Origin: Ignavibacterium sp037440165
Lineage (GTDB): Bacteria; Bacteroidota; Ignavibacteria; Ignavibacteriales; Ignavibacteriaceae
DNA length: 64,000 nucleotides
NCBI RefSeq assembly: GCF_037440165.1
Contig: NZ_JBBIUQ010000001.1
Location: forward strand, 62,001 to 126,000
Reading direction: 5' to 3'
Within the stretch, counting starts at the first letter, position 1, and each line of letters begins with the position of its first letter. Below the pieces are notes generated by a model that saw only the letters and a list, made by a program, of their open reading frames with translations, searched no databases and had not been told where the DNA came from. Shown piece by piece: positions 35,202-44,332 of this stretch. Position numbers and translations under genes: made by a program.

Positions 35202-36566
35202 TTATTTCACTACAACTGTTTTAATATTCACAAACTCCCTGATTCCAAAAATTGAAAGCTCTCTGCCATAGCCTGATTCTTTAATTCCACCAAATGGCAA
35301 GCGAGGATCGGAACGGACAAATTGATTCACAAAGCAAGTTCCGGCATTAAGTTTTTCACGAGCAATTTTTTCACCTTTGGCTGTGTCTTTAGTAAATACA
35401 GCGGCACCTAATCCAAACACACTCTTGTTAGCTAAATTAATTGCATCAGTTTCATCAACAGCTTTTACTATTGCTGCAACCGGCCCGAATAATTCCTCAT
35501 CGAAAGCTGGCATTCCTGGAGTAACATCAGCCAAAACTGTTGGAGGATAATAAGCTCCAGGTAAATCCGGAATAAATCCGCCGAGTAAAAGTTTTGCTCC
35601 TGAATTACTACTTCTCAAAACCTGATCGTGAAGTTCATCTCTCAATTTAACACTTGCCTGTGGTCCTATATCATTTGATTCATCAATTGGATCACCCATT
35701 TTTTTCTGTTTCATATAATCAACATACATTTCAACAAATTTATCATATACTTTTTCTACAACGATAAATCTTTTGGCGGCAATACAGCTCTGTCCTCCAT
35801 TGATTAATCTGGAAGCAACACATGTGTGAACCGCTTCACTTAAATCAGCATCCTCAAGAACAACATAAGGATCACTACCGCCCAATTCCAAAACTGTTTT
35901 TTTAATATTGAACCCAGCAGTTGAAGCAACAGATTTTCCGGCAGGAACACTTCCGGTTAGTGAAACTGCCTGGATTATTGGATTTGCAATTAAATCTTTA
36001 ACTCTTGATGAACTAAGTATAGTTGATTTGAAGACAAAATCAGGAAATCCAGCTTCAGAAAAAATTTCTTCAATTGCTAATGAACAACCGCTTACATTTG
36101 AAGCGTGTTTTAACAGACCAACATTTCCAGCCATTAAAGTTGGTGCTGCAAATCTGAAAACCTGCCAGAAAGGAAAATTCCATGGCATTACTGCGAGAAC
36201 AACTCCAAGAGGTTGAAATGTAACGAAACTTTTTGACGCGTCAGTTTGAATCAATTCATCCAGTAAAAATTTTTCAGCATTCTCAGCATAGTATTCACAA
36301 ACCCATGCGCATTTATCAATTTCCGCACGTGATTGAACAATTGGCTTTCCCATTTCAAGTGTCATCAGTTGCGAATACTCTTCCCTTTTACTGCGAAGTA
36401 TCTCTGCAGCAGCTTTCATCAGTGAAGCTCTGTAATTAAATGAACAAGTTTTCCAATTCTCAAATGCAGATTGCATATTTTTCAGAATCAGAGATAAATC
36501 ATTATCTGAAATTTCCTGATATGTTTTTATCAATTGATTATTTGCAGGATTGATTGACTGGATCAT
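35202..36566 (-). CDS. NAD(P)-dependent aldehyde dehydrogenase (succinate-semialdehyde type)
   Basis: A 454-residue ALDH. The general base is E227 in LELGGSDPYVV and the catalytic cysteine is C261 in GGQSCIAAKR. The N-terminal MQSAFENWKTCSFNYRASLM and the overall length (about 455) fit the YneI/succinate-semialdehyde dehydrogenase clade, which converts succinate semialdehyde to succinate. ALDH substrates are hard to assign, so this is the best guess only. GGAGG lies before the ATG. The neighbouring SpoIIE gene is 17 nt upstream on the same strand. Confidence 0.88.
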   Translation of the reverse strand: MIQSINPANNQLIKTYQEISDNDLSLILKNMQSAFENWKTCSFNYRASLMKAAAEILRSKREEYSQLMTLEMGKPIVQSRAEIDKCAWVCEYYAENAEKFLLDELIQTDASKSFVTFQPLGVVLAVMPWNFPFWQVFRFAAPTLMAGNVGLLKHASNVSGCSLAIEEIFSEAGFPDFVFKSTILSSSRVKDLIANPIIQAVSLTGSVPAGKSVASTAGFNIKKTVLELGGSDPYVVLEDADLSEAVHTCVASRLINGGQSCIAAKRFIVVEKVYDKFVEMYVDYMKQKKMGDPIDESNDIGPQASVKLRDELHDQVLRSSNSGAKLLLGGFIPDLPGAYYPPTVLADVTPGMPAFDEELFGPVAAIVKAVDETDAINLANKSVFGLGAAVFTKDTAKGEKIAREKLNAGTCFVNQFVRSDPRLPFGGIKESGYGRELSIFGIREFVNIKTVVVK

Positions 36567-36583
36567 AAAAACCTCCGAAAAAA

Positions 36584-37816
36584 TTATGCGTTTCTTTTAA
36601 TCACGACTAATGTTTTATCGTCAGAGTAAGTTCCGTTTTTATTATAACGCAAAACATCATCTAATATTTTTAGGGCAATTTCCTTTGAAGATTTTGATTT
36701 GTTATTCTTTAAAAGATTTATCAACCTCATCTCAGGATAAGGTTCACCTTTTGCATTTGTTGAATCAACAATTCCGTCAGAAAAAAGAAGCAGTATATCT
36801 CCAAGAAGAATATTTATACTTTCGATATGATATTTAGCGTGAGGAACAGGTCCAAGCACAGGTCCGGTAACTAACAGATACTCAATTTTATTTTTTTTAC
36901 TGCAGTAAAATAGAGGAGGATTATGTCCCGCATTTGTATAAAGGAACAATCCATTCTTATCGGTGGAGAGCTCACCATAAAACAAAGAAGAAAACTTGTC
37001 ATCCTCAAAAATTTTATTGACAAGTTGATTCATCTTTTTCATCAGCGGAGTAATTTTAATTTCAAAATTACTTGCCATTCTAAGCGCGCCAGAAATATAC
37101 ATCGCTTCTGCTGATGCAGAAACTCCTTTGCTTGCAGCATCACCCAATGCAATTCCAAGTCTGTCCTGATCATCACCAATTTCAAGATAATCGAAAAAAT
37201 CACCGCCGACTATTTCAGCAGGATCAGTAACACCAAAGATATCGTAATTATGAAATTTATATTCGTGTTCCGGTAGTATTGATTTCTGAAGCTGCCGGGC
37301 TTTATCAAGATCAGCTTTAAGATTAGTTGCACTTGCAAGAATTCTTCTTTGCCTTATCTGAGATGTAAGAGCTGTTGCAATTATACTCATATTCAGACGA
37401 AACTCTTCATCTAATGAGTTACTGTTCAGAGCAAGTATATACTCGTAATAAATTTTTCCGTTAAGTTTAATTCGTGAACCAACTCCAGTTGCAGAATACC
37501 TAAATATTCCCTTCTTTTTAAGTTCTGTCAATGTTTCATCTGCAAGAATCGTTCTTTCATTTGCTATTCTTTCAAACTCGGGATAGTTTTTTAATCTGAT
37601 TCTGAACCTAGGATCAATCGTTTCCATTTTACCGGTTTGATAAAGAAGTTTATAACTGAAAGTATCAGGCTCAAGTTTCCAGATTCTTCCGCCGGTTATA
37701 TCAAAGCTTTTATCATTTACAATTTGTTCAAGAACATATTTAAGCATTGCTTCTTCATTATCAAATTTCTGTGAAGCAATGCTTTCGATTGTTTTGTGTA
37801 ATTTTTTTTGATCCAA
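36584..37816 (-). CDS. SpoIIE/RsbU-type PP2C serine phosphatase
   Basis: A 410-residue protein. Residues 1-165 form a GAF-like sensory region. Residues 190-408 form a SpoIIE phosphatase with the metal-binding Asp in AEIVGGDFFDYLEI and GIALGDAASKGVSA, plus LLFSDGIVDSTNAKGEPY and YSDDKTLVVIKR. A short helix, DLDKARQLQKSILPE, joins the two, as in RsbU-like partner-switching phosphatases. It begins with TTG, supported by GAGG about 9 nt upstream. The targets are probably anti-anti-sigma (STAS) proteins, but none is encoded nearby. Confidence 0.9.
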   Translation of the reverse strand: MDQKKLHKTIESIASQKFDNEEAMLKYVLEQIVNDKSFDITGGRIWKLEPDTFSYKLLYQTGKMETIDPRFRIRLKNYPEFERIANERTILADETLTELKKKGIFRYSATGVGSRIKLNGKIYYEYILALNSNSLDEEFRLNMSIIATALTSQIRQRRILASATNLKADLDKARQLQKSILPEHEYKFHNYDIFGVTDPAEIVGGDFFDYLEIGDDQDRLGIALGDAASKGVSASAEAMYISGALRMASNFEIKITPLMKKMNQLVNKIFEDDKFSSLFYGELSTDKNGLFLYTNAGHNPPLFYCSKKNKIEYLLVTGPVLGPVPHAKYHIESINILLGDILLLFSDGIVDSTNAKGEPYPEMRLINLLKNNKSKSSKEIALKILDDVLRYNKNGTYSDDKTLVVIKRNA

Positions 37817-37827
37817 TTTTTATTTCC

Positions 37828-39102
37828 TCAATTTGAATAAAAATCTATCATTTGCTGGATTGCTCTTTTACAAACCGCACAAAAATTATCAAGTGAAATA
37901 GATTTCATTGTGCAGTCGTATGCAGGTCTGTAAACACTTTTTGCACTGTAACCTCCTCCTTCGAACACACCAATTTTGTTTTTGTATTCCGATGTTGATG
38001 GCGTTGGTATTGGAGTATCATCATCAATTAAATCTTTCCACTTGGATTCGAAATTAACTAATGTTGTGAGGTTGGGATCGAGTGGCTCAACATCAAGAGG
38101 ATAAAATTCTGAGTAGGCAACTTCTGAAGTATAATATTCATCTCCAAGTGCAGCAAAACCGTGACCGAATTCGTGAGTAAAAATATATTCAGAGTTTGGA
38201 TTATCGCTCACACAAACTGAATAATGATTGTAGATAGCTCCGCCTCCATATTTTGTTGTATTTACCAGAACATAAATCTGATCATATGGTGCGTTTGATG
38301 CTAATGAGCGCAAAGTTTTATTATCATAAATCATCAGATAGCGATCAACATCAAAAGTATAGAAGCTGGAATTTGCAATTGTGTTTTTCCAAATATTATC
38401 GGCTGGAATATCTGTTCCGCTTTCTTCGGACCAGGTAAGTACAGCATAAATGTTGAATTTATTTTTATTCTCTCTGAATGGTGATGTATTAAAAAGGTAG
38501 TTTGAAAATCTTTCACAATCTTTCAGAAACTTTGAGCTGTCATTTATTGTGTAGCCATCAGGAATTATTACAATATCGACCTTTGACTCGGGTTTACCAT
38601 TGTTTATAATTTCGAGGTATGTGGACTTGAATGGTTTCTCTTTTTTAATGAAGTATCTTGCGGGATCGATTTTATATTCAAACTTTTTATAAAGGATATT
38701 TTTTTTATCCCTTGAATAAAATTCGACTATTACATTTTTTTTAGGAAATGGAAAGATTAAGGTCTCGCTGAATGATTTAGTTGTTTGTTTTGCTTCGTCA
38801 GTTGTTAGCCATTCACTGAATAAAGTTGAATAAGTTCTCGAATAAATTTCTTTTCCTGAAGCTTCATCTCTTACGATAAATTTATACTTACCGTAATTAA
38901 AAATGTCAACAAGATTATTTTTACTTCCTGCCCAAAATGGTTCCTGAAGTAATTCATCAATGGAATAAATTTCCAAAGTATCATTACCAGTGTGATAATA
39001 ATCTACCCGTAGAGTTTTATCAAAGAAATAATCATCAAAATTTATTTGAGGGAAAATGTGATGCTGAGCAACTATTAGAAGCAGAAATAATATTTTATTC
39101 AT
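37828..39102 (-). CDS. Secreted M64-family (IgA-peptidase-like) zinc metallopeptidase
   Basis: A 424-residue protein with signal peptide MNKILFLLLIVAQHHIFPQ. An N-terminal beta domain (residues 20-165) precedes the M64 catalytic domain, recognised by KVDIVIIPDGYTINDSSKFLKD, the metzincin-like zinc motif HEFGHGFAALGDEYY and a C-terminal Cys-pair segment NFCAVCKRAIQQMIDFY. Family members cleave proteins outside the cell, and the name comes from an IgA-cleaving Clostridium enzyme. Immune targets are not implied here. The mscS gene ends upstream 6 nt away on the same strand. Confidence 0.9.
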   Translation of the reverse strand: MNKILFLLLIVAQHHIFPQINFDDYFFDKTLRVDYYHTGNDTLEIYSIDELLQEPFWAGSKNNLVDIFNYGKYKFIVRDEASGKEIYSRTYSTLFSEWLTTDEAKQTTKSFSETLIFPFPKKNVIVEFYSRDKKNILYKKFEYKIDPARYFIKKEKPFKSTYLEIINNGKPESKVDIVIIPDGYTINDSSKFLKDCERFSNYLFNTSPFRENKNKFNIYAVLTWSEESGTDIPADNIWKNTIANSSFYTFDVDRYLMIYDNKTLRSLASNAPYDQIYVLVNTTKYGGGAIYNHYSVCVSDNPNSEYIFTHEFGHGFAALGDEYYTSEVAYSEFYPLDVEPLDPNLTTLVNFESKWKDLIDDDTPIPTPSTSEYKNKIGVFEGGGYSAKSVYRPAYDCTMKSISLDNFCAVCKRAIQQMIDFYSN

Positions 39103-39107
39103 TTGAT

Positions 39108-40235
39108 TTAAGAATTGGATTGATGAACAACAATTTGACTAAAAGGAATTTCTATTTTGTGTTTATTAAACTCTTCATAAATTTTCTCACGCAAACGACA
39201 TTGCATCGTATAGGCATTTCTGTAATCATCAGTTCTTGCAACTAGTCTGAAATCAAGAGATGATGATCCAAAGTTAATAAAGAAAACATCAGGTGGAATT
39301 TGTTTTGAGCAATCAGGATCGTTGTTTGCAACATCAAGTAAAATTTCTTTTACTTTTTTAATGTCAGTTCCGTATGCTACTCCTACTTCTACAACAACTC
39401 TGGTTAAAGAATTTGGATAAGTGATGTTAACCAGTCTCGATTTAACAATTTCATTGTTCGGAATAATAACTATGTTATTATCAAAGTCAAGAATCTTTGT
39501 GCTTCTTATTCCAATATCTACAACATCGCCAACCTGATTATCAGCATATCTTATTCTGTCTCCTATTCTGAAAGGACGATCTGTCATTATTATAAAACCT
39601 GAAATCATATTAGATAAAGTTTCCTGTGCAGCTAATGCTATCGCTAATGAACCAACACCAAGTGAAACAACAAACGCACTTATATCAACATTAAACTTTG
39701 CTAATACTACAACTACTGCAAGTGCAAATAGAATAATTTTTGATACTTTCTTCAGCATTGGTATTAAACTGCCGCTTAAATTACGATTATTATCTGCGTC
39801 AAGTTTATTGGCATACCAATCCAGAAAAAGATTTATATATCTGAAGGATACAATCAATAGAATTACAATTAAAGCAATAAACAGTAGTGCTTCAACTATT
39901 GATACAATGTTATCCAGAAAAGGATAGATTTCTAATAAAGGTTTGGGAAGAAATTTTGATTCGCTTTTAATACCATCTTTAAATAGTTCGACTGAAAGGA
40001 AAATGCCTGCAAGAAATGCTAATCTGTAAATTGCTGAGCCCAAAGCGGCAAGTATTTTATCATCAAGGTCTGTTGTTGTTTTGGAAACAAAAGGTTTTAT
40101 AATTTTTTTGATTATAAAGGCAAGTAACTTAGCACCGATAAATGAGATAACAATTACAAGCGCAACAAGGATAATCCGATAAAGAAGATCATCCTGAATT
40201 AAGTCACGAATAAAATTAAAAATCCAGGCACTCAT
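39108..40235 (-). CDS. MscS-type mechanosensitive channel
   Basis: A 375-residue protein with an N-terminal helix (residues 18-40), two more membrane segments (about 65-85 and 105-130), and the MscS pore helix SLGVGSLAIALAAQETLSNMISG. This is followed by the beta domain FRIGDRIRYADNQVGDVVDIGIRST and a cytosolic alpha-beta end. It is the small-conductance class that opens under hypo-osmotic tension. The ATG overlaps the pyrE stop by 4 nt. It is larger than E. coli MscS (286) by extra N-terminal helices. Confidence 0.93.
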   Translation of the reverse strand: MSAWIFNFIRDLIQDDLLYRIILVALVIVISFIGAKLLAFIIKKIIKPFVSKTTTDLDDKILAALGSAIYRLAFLAGIFLSVELFKDGIKSESKFLPKPLLEIYPFLDNIVSIVEALLFIALIVILLIVSFRYINLFLDWYANKLDADNNRNLSGSLIPMLKKVSKIILFALAVVVVLAKFNVDISAFVVSLGVGSLAIALAAQETLSNMISGFIIMTDRPFRIGDRIRYADNQVGDVVDIGIRSTKILDFDNNIVIIPNNEIVKSRLVNITYPNSLTRVVVEVGVAYGTDIKKVKEILLDVANNDPDCSKQIPPDVFFINFGSSSLDFRLVARTDDYRNAYTMQCRLREKIYEEFNKHKIEIPFSQIVVHQSNS

Positions 40236-40816
40236 TGTATTTTCCTTGAACCTGGTTTAACAAGCGGAATATTTCCCTCTTTGCAAATTGGACACTCTTC
40301 GGAAAGAAAAGATTTCACTTCAAGTTGCAGAGAGCTTTTGAATGGATAGCCAAAGTTAACATTACCATTACTTCTGTCAACTATAGAAGCAACACCAATG
40401 ACTTTTGCATTAAAACTTTTTACGATTTTTATAACTTCAAAAACAGAACCTCCGGTAGTAACCACATCTTCGCAAACCAAAACTTTTTCATTTTCGGATA
40501 AAGAAAAACCTCGTCTTAAAGTCATTTTGTTATTTTCTCGCTCAATAAAAATCGATCGCTTGCCCAGTTGACGAGCAACTTCATAACCAACAATAATTCC
40601 GCCCATTGCTGGTGCAATTACAGTATCGATTTCAAAATTTTTGAAATGATTTGCCAGAACCGAGCAAACATCAGATGTGTAATTGGGATACTGAAGCACC
40701 TTGGCACATTGGAAATATTGATTACTATGTCTGCCTGATGTTAGTAAGAAATGTCCTTCAAGTAATGCATTTGTTTCAAAAAATATTTTCAGGATTTGCT
40801 GGTCAGTCAAGCTCAT
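40232..40816 (-). CDS. pyrE: Orotate phosphoribosyltransferase
   Basis: From ATG 40816 the product is 194 residues. An in-frame ATG 7 codons earlier is not needed. The family opening LLEGHFLLTSGRHSNQYFQCAKV is followed by the flexible loop (RRGFSLSENEK) and the PRPP motif VLVCEDVVTTGGSVFEV. It joins orotate and PRPP to OMP in pyrimidine synthesis. The C-terminal CPICKEG segment is often seen in the longer bacterial form. It overlaps the upstream TPR-like gene by 14 nt and mscS by 4 nt; no other pyr gene is in the window. Confidence 0.94.
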   Translation of the reverse strand: MSLTDQQILKIFFETNALLEGHFLLTSGRHSNQYFQCAKVLQYPNYTSDVCSVLANHFKNFEIDTVIAPAMGGIIVGYEVARQLGKRSIFIERENNKMTLRRGFSLSENEKVLVCEDVVTTGGSVFEVIKIVKSFNAKVIGVASIVDRSNGNVNFGYPFKSSLQLEVKSFLSEECPICKEGNIPLVKPGSRKIQ

Positions 40817-41114
40817 CAAGCAAATCCTCCATTTCATTCAATGCCTTGCGATCATTTTTTTCACGGGCATGTTTAATCCCCTTCCAGAGAAGAAATTTTG
40901 CATCCTCAATTTCATTCTGATTAATTTTTAGTGATGCATACTGCATATAGGCGGGAACATAGCCCGGATCAGCTTCAAGCAGCTCTTTAAAGAATTCTTC
41001 AGCTTTTTCATCATCATTCATTGACATATATTCAAGTGCAATTCCATAAAGCAGAAATGAATCGAAGGGCTGCTGCTCAAGCATTTCAAGAAGTGATTCT
41101 AATCTGGATTTCAT
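40803..41114 (-). CDS. Small TPR-like helical protein
   Basis: This 103-residue, acidic, all-helical protein has two or three TPR-like helix pairs: SFLLYGIALEYMSMNDDEKAEEF, YVPAYMQYASLKINQNEIEDA and FLLWKGIKHAREKNDRKALNE. There is no signal peptide. Similar short TPR proteins occur in Bacteroidota-like genomes without a known role. It is translationally coupled at both ends: its ATG overlaps the PCD stop by 4 nt, and its last 14 nt overlap the pyrE start. The function is unknown; a scaffold or assembly helper is the generic inference. Confidence 0.75.
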   Translation of the reverse strand: MKSRLESLLEMLEQQPFDSFLLYGIALEYMSMNDDEKAEEFFKELLEADPGYVPAYMQYASLKINQNEIEDAKFLLWKGIKHAREKNDRKALNEMEDLLDELD

Positions 41115-41395
41115 TTTATTCTTTCTTCAATTATATGCGCAAGTTGAAAATCTTTTTCGGTTACTCCGCCAGCACTATGTGTTGATATATTAATCTTCAC
41201 CCTATTCCAGCCATAAATTAATATATTGGGATGATGATCAATTTTTTCAGCTTCGAGTGCGACAGAATTTACGAATGACATTGCATCAATAAAATCATTA
41301 AATAAAAATTCTTTACTGATAGAGTTGTTTACATAAACCCAATTAGTCAGCGATTTCAGATTTTCAGTTATTTGTTGATTTGTTAAAGCGGTCAT
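41111..41395 (-). CDS. Pterin-4-alpha-carbinolamine dehydratase
   Basis: A 94-residue protein matching the PCD/DCoH family in full. The signature is EKIDHHPNILIYGWNRVKINISTHSAGGVTEKD, with active-site H54, H55, P56 and H73. It dehydrates the carbinolamine formed by pterin-dependent hydroxylases. Many bacteria carry it without such a hydroxylase, in which case a role in molybdopterin or folate chemistry has been proposed. No hydroxylase lies in the window. It is the first gene of the coupled run PCD-TPR-pyrE-mscS. Confidence 0.93.
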   Translation of the reverse strand: MTALTNQQITENLKSLTNWVYVNNSISKEFLFNDFIDAMSFVNSVALEAEKIDHHPNILIYGWNRVKINISTHSAGGVTEKDFQLAHIIEERIK

Positions 41396-41437
41396 AATGA
41401 TTAGTTAATGATTTTACACTTCAAATTTAAATAAAAA

Positions 41438-41465
41438 AAGACGCATTCTGAAGGGAATACGTCTT
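41438..41465 (-). terminator. Rho-independent terminator after clpC
   Basis: On the minus strand AAGACGTATTC/GAATGCGTCTT (one mismatch) with a 6-nt loop is followed by a run of T (TTTTTTTAT). It sits 21 nt after the clpC stop. Confidence 0.9.
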
Positions 41466-41486
41466 AAGTTTGCTGAAAAATAAAAA

Positions 41487-43976
41487 TCAGGACTCTTTGG
41501 ATTCCTGCTGAATGGGCTGTTCCGGTGATTCTTCAATAAATACCAGACCATCAGAATTTTCGATATGCTTTGCTACAATGGTCGAACCTTCTTTGAACGA
41601 ACCACGAAGTATCTCCTCAGCAAGCGGATCTTCAACATATCGTTGGATAGCTCTTCTTAAAGGTCTTGCACCAAATTTTTCATCATATCCTTTATCAACT
41701 AAAAAGTTCTTTGCTGATTCATCAAGCACAATATTCATTTTCTGATCTTTCATATTTTGCAGCAAGTCTTTAAGCTCAATGTCAATTATTTTAAGAATGT
41801 CTTCTTTGTTCAGACTTCTGAAAACGATTGTTTCATCAATTCTATTGAGAAATTCCGGATTGAATAATTTTCTCATAGCTTCTTCAACTGTGTCTTTCAT
41901 ATGAGCATAGTTATCAGCTTCTTCCTTTGCACCAAAACCAAATGAACTGATATTTTTCAAATCTTTGGTTCCAATGTTCGTAGTCATTATAATTATTGTA
42001 TTCTTGAAATCAACTTTTCTTCCAAGACTATCAGTAAGCATTCCATCATCAAGCACCTGAAGCAGAATACTGAAAATATCCGGATGAGCTTTTTCGATTT
42101 CATCAAACAATACAACTGAATAAGGTTTTCTTCTGACTTTTTCAGTTAATTGTCCGCCTTCTTCATAACCAACATATCCCGGAGGAGCTCCAACAAGTCT
42201 TGAAAGAGAAAACTTTTCCATATATTCGCTCATATCAATTCTTATAAGGGCATCCTCGCTATCAAATAAGTATTTTGCAAGAACCTTACACAACTCAGTT
42301 TTACCAACACCGGTTGGACCCAGGAAAATAAAGCTTCCGATTGGTCTGTTTGGATTTTTCAGTCCAGCTCTTGTTCTTCTAATTGCCTTTGTAAGTTTAA
42401 TAACTGCTTCATCCTGACCAACAATGTGCTGCTTCATAGCATCTTCCATCTTCAACAATTTTTCTGATTCTGTTTGTGCAATTCGATTTACAGGAATACC
42501 TGTCATCATCGCAACTACTGTAGCAATATCTTCTTCAGTAACATCGTGAACAATATCTTTGGTTTTATTTTCCCATTCTCGTTTGGCAAGTTCAAGTTCA
42601 GCCTGAAGATTTCTTTCTTTATCGCGAAGTCTTGCAGCTTCTTCATAATCCTGCATTTTAACAACACGGGCTTTTTCTTTTCTTACATTTTCAATTTCTT
42701 CTTCAAGGTCAAGTATTTCTTTCGGAACTTCAAAATGTCCCATATGAACTCTTGAACCTGCTTCATCGATAACATCAATTGCTTTATCAGGAAGATGTCT
42801 GTCAGTGATATATCGGTTACTTAATTTTACAGCAGCTTCAATAGCTTCCTTGGTGTAGCGAACTCTGTGATGTTCTTCGTATCTGAATTTAATATTTTCA
42901 AGAATCTGAAGAGTTTCTTCGTAAGAAGGCGGCTCTACCATAACTTTCTGAAATCTTCTGTCTAATGCACCATCTGTTTCAATGTATTTTCTGTATTCAT
43001 CAAGAGTTGTTGCGCCAATACACTGAATATCACCGCGAGCCAAAGCTGGTTTAAACATATTCGAAGCATCAAGTGAACCAGAAGCACCGCCTGCACCAAC
43101 TATTGTATGCAATTCATCTATAAATAGAATAACATCTTCTGCTTTTTCAAGTTCGTTCATCAGAGCTTTCATTCTTTCTTCAAACTGACCACGATATTTG
43201 GTGCCAGCAACAAGTCCTGCCAGATCTAAAGTAACTACTCTCTTATCTTGCAAAGTTCTTGGAACTTTCTTTTGAATTATTCTTAGTGCCAGACCTTCTG
43301 CAATTGCGGTTTTACCAACACCTGGTTCACCAATGAGAACCGGATTGTTTTTCTTTCTTCTGCTGAGAATCTGAGCAACTCTTTCGATTTCTTTTTCACG
43401 ACCAACAACCGGATCAAGCTTATCTTCCATTGCAAGCTTTGTCAGATCTCGTCCAAAATTATCCAATACAGGAGTTTTGGTCTTTTCTGGTTTTCTGTCT
43501 GCAATCGGTGGTCGTGGCTGAGTCGGATCTTTTGGAGATTTGCTGCTAAGCATTTCATTAAGCTCTGCACGAGCAGCATCATAAGTTACATTAAACTGAT
43601 GAAGTATTTGAGTTGCGATATTATCTTCATCTCTTAGTAATGAAAGTAAAAGATGTTCTGTACCGATAACATCTGCTTTGTAAATTTTGGATTCAATCTG
43701 AGTAATCTTCAGGACTTTCTCTGCTTGCTTAGTAAGTGGAATATTTCCAATAGTTAATGTTCCACCAGAAGTTCTGACTGTGTCTTCAATTGCTTTTTTC
43801 AGCTTAAGCAAATCACAATCAAGATTTCTTAAAATTTTTACAGCAACGCCTTGACCTTCCCGGATAATTCCAAGCAGCAGATGTTCGGTTCCGATATAAT
43901 CGTGTCCAAGTCTTAAAGCTTCTTCACGGCTAAGTCTTATTACATCCTGCAATCTGTCTGAAAAATTTCCATCCAT
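41487..43976 (-). CDS. clpC: ATP-dependent Clp protease ATPase subunit ClpC
   Basis: This 829-residue AAA+ unfoldase has two Clp-N repeats (about residues 5-145, each with GTEHLLL). The first AAA module has Walker A GEPGVGKT near 214-221 and Walker B LFIDELH. A UVR-type middle segment (MQDYEEAARLRDKE) distinguishes ClpC from ClpA and ClpB. The second module has Walker A GPTGVGKT near 553-560. A C-terminal D2-small domain follows. ClpC feeds substrates to ClpP; no clpP is in this window. AAAGG precedes the ATG. The promoter must lie in the divergent 356-bp gap upstream. Confidence 0.96.
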   Translation of the reverse strand: MDGNFSDRLQDVIRLSREEALRLGHDYIGTEHLLLGIIREGQGVAVKILRNLDCDLLKLKKAIEDTVRTSGGTLTIGNIPLTKQAEKVLKITQIESKIYKADVIGTEHLLLSLLRDEDNIATQILHQFNVTYDAARAELNEMLSSKSPKDPTQPRPPIADRKPEKTKTPVLDNFGRDLTKLAMEDKLDPVVGREKEIERVAQILSRRKKNNPVLIGEPGVGKTAIAEGLALRIIQKKVPRTLQDKRVVTLDLAGLVAGTKYRGQFEERMKALMNELEKAEDVILFIDELHTIVGAGGASGSLDASNMFKPALARGDIQCIGATTLDEYRKYIETDGALDRRFQKVMVEPPSYEETLQILENIKFRYEEHHRVRYTKEAIEAAVKLSNRYITDRHLPDKAIDVIDEAGSRVHMGHFEVPKEILDLEEEIENVRKEKARVVKMQDYEEAARLRDKERNLQAELELAKREWENKTKDIVHDVTEEDIATVVAMMTGIPVNRIAQTESEKLLKMEDAMKQHIVGQDEAVIKLTKAIRRTRAGLKNPNRPIGSFIFLGPTGVGKTELCKVLAKYLFDSEDALIRIDMSEYMEKFSLSRLVGAPPGYVGYEEGGQLTEKVRRKPYSVVLFDEIEKAHPDIFSILLQVLDDGMLTDSLGRKVDFKNTIIIMTTNIGTKDLKNISSFGFGAKEEADNYAHMKDTVEEAMRKLFNPEFLNRIDETIVFRSLNKEDILKIIDIELKDLLQNMKDQKMNIVLDESAKNFLVDKGYDEKFGARPLRRAIQRYVEDPLAEEILRGSFKEGSTIVAKHIENSDGLVFIEESPEQPIQQESKES

Positions 43977-44332
43977 AGTTTTATACCTTTAAGTGTTTTA
44001 TAGTTAACAAAAAATTTTTGAATTCCGTTTCTTTTGCAATATAAAAAGGCGATTAGGGTTTATCAATAGCTGAGAAAAAAGTAAAAACCCCAAATTCAAC
44101 TAAAAGTGCCAAATAAAGTGCCATTATTTTCATTGCAATTTTACAGATTTTTACCGCTTAAAAAAATGTAAAATATTATATTGAAAATTAGCCGGACAAC
44201 TATTCTTAATATCTAACAATATGGCTAAAAGAGCTTGTAATTCTTACAAAAAATCTGAATAAATAACCTAACAATTTTCATAATTTATCCGTAATTTATA
44301 ATTGTAATTCTCTAAAAAATTGGAGTTTGAAA
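43977..44332. other. Divergent promoter region between clpC and floA, with a short direct repeat
   Basis: This 356-bp, very AT-rich non-coding stretch separates clpC (minus) from floA (plus). I see no RNA gene or small frame. The only structured element is the direct repeat AAAGTGCCA at 44103-44111 and 44115-44123, spaced 12 bp start to start. That is similar in layout, not in sequence, to heptamer repeats used by CtsR-like stress regulators. GGAG at 44322-44325 is the floA ribosome site. Confidence 0.5.
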
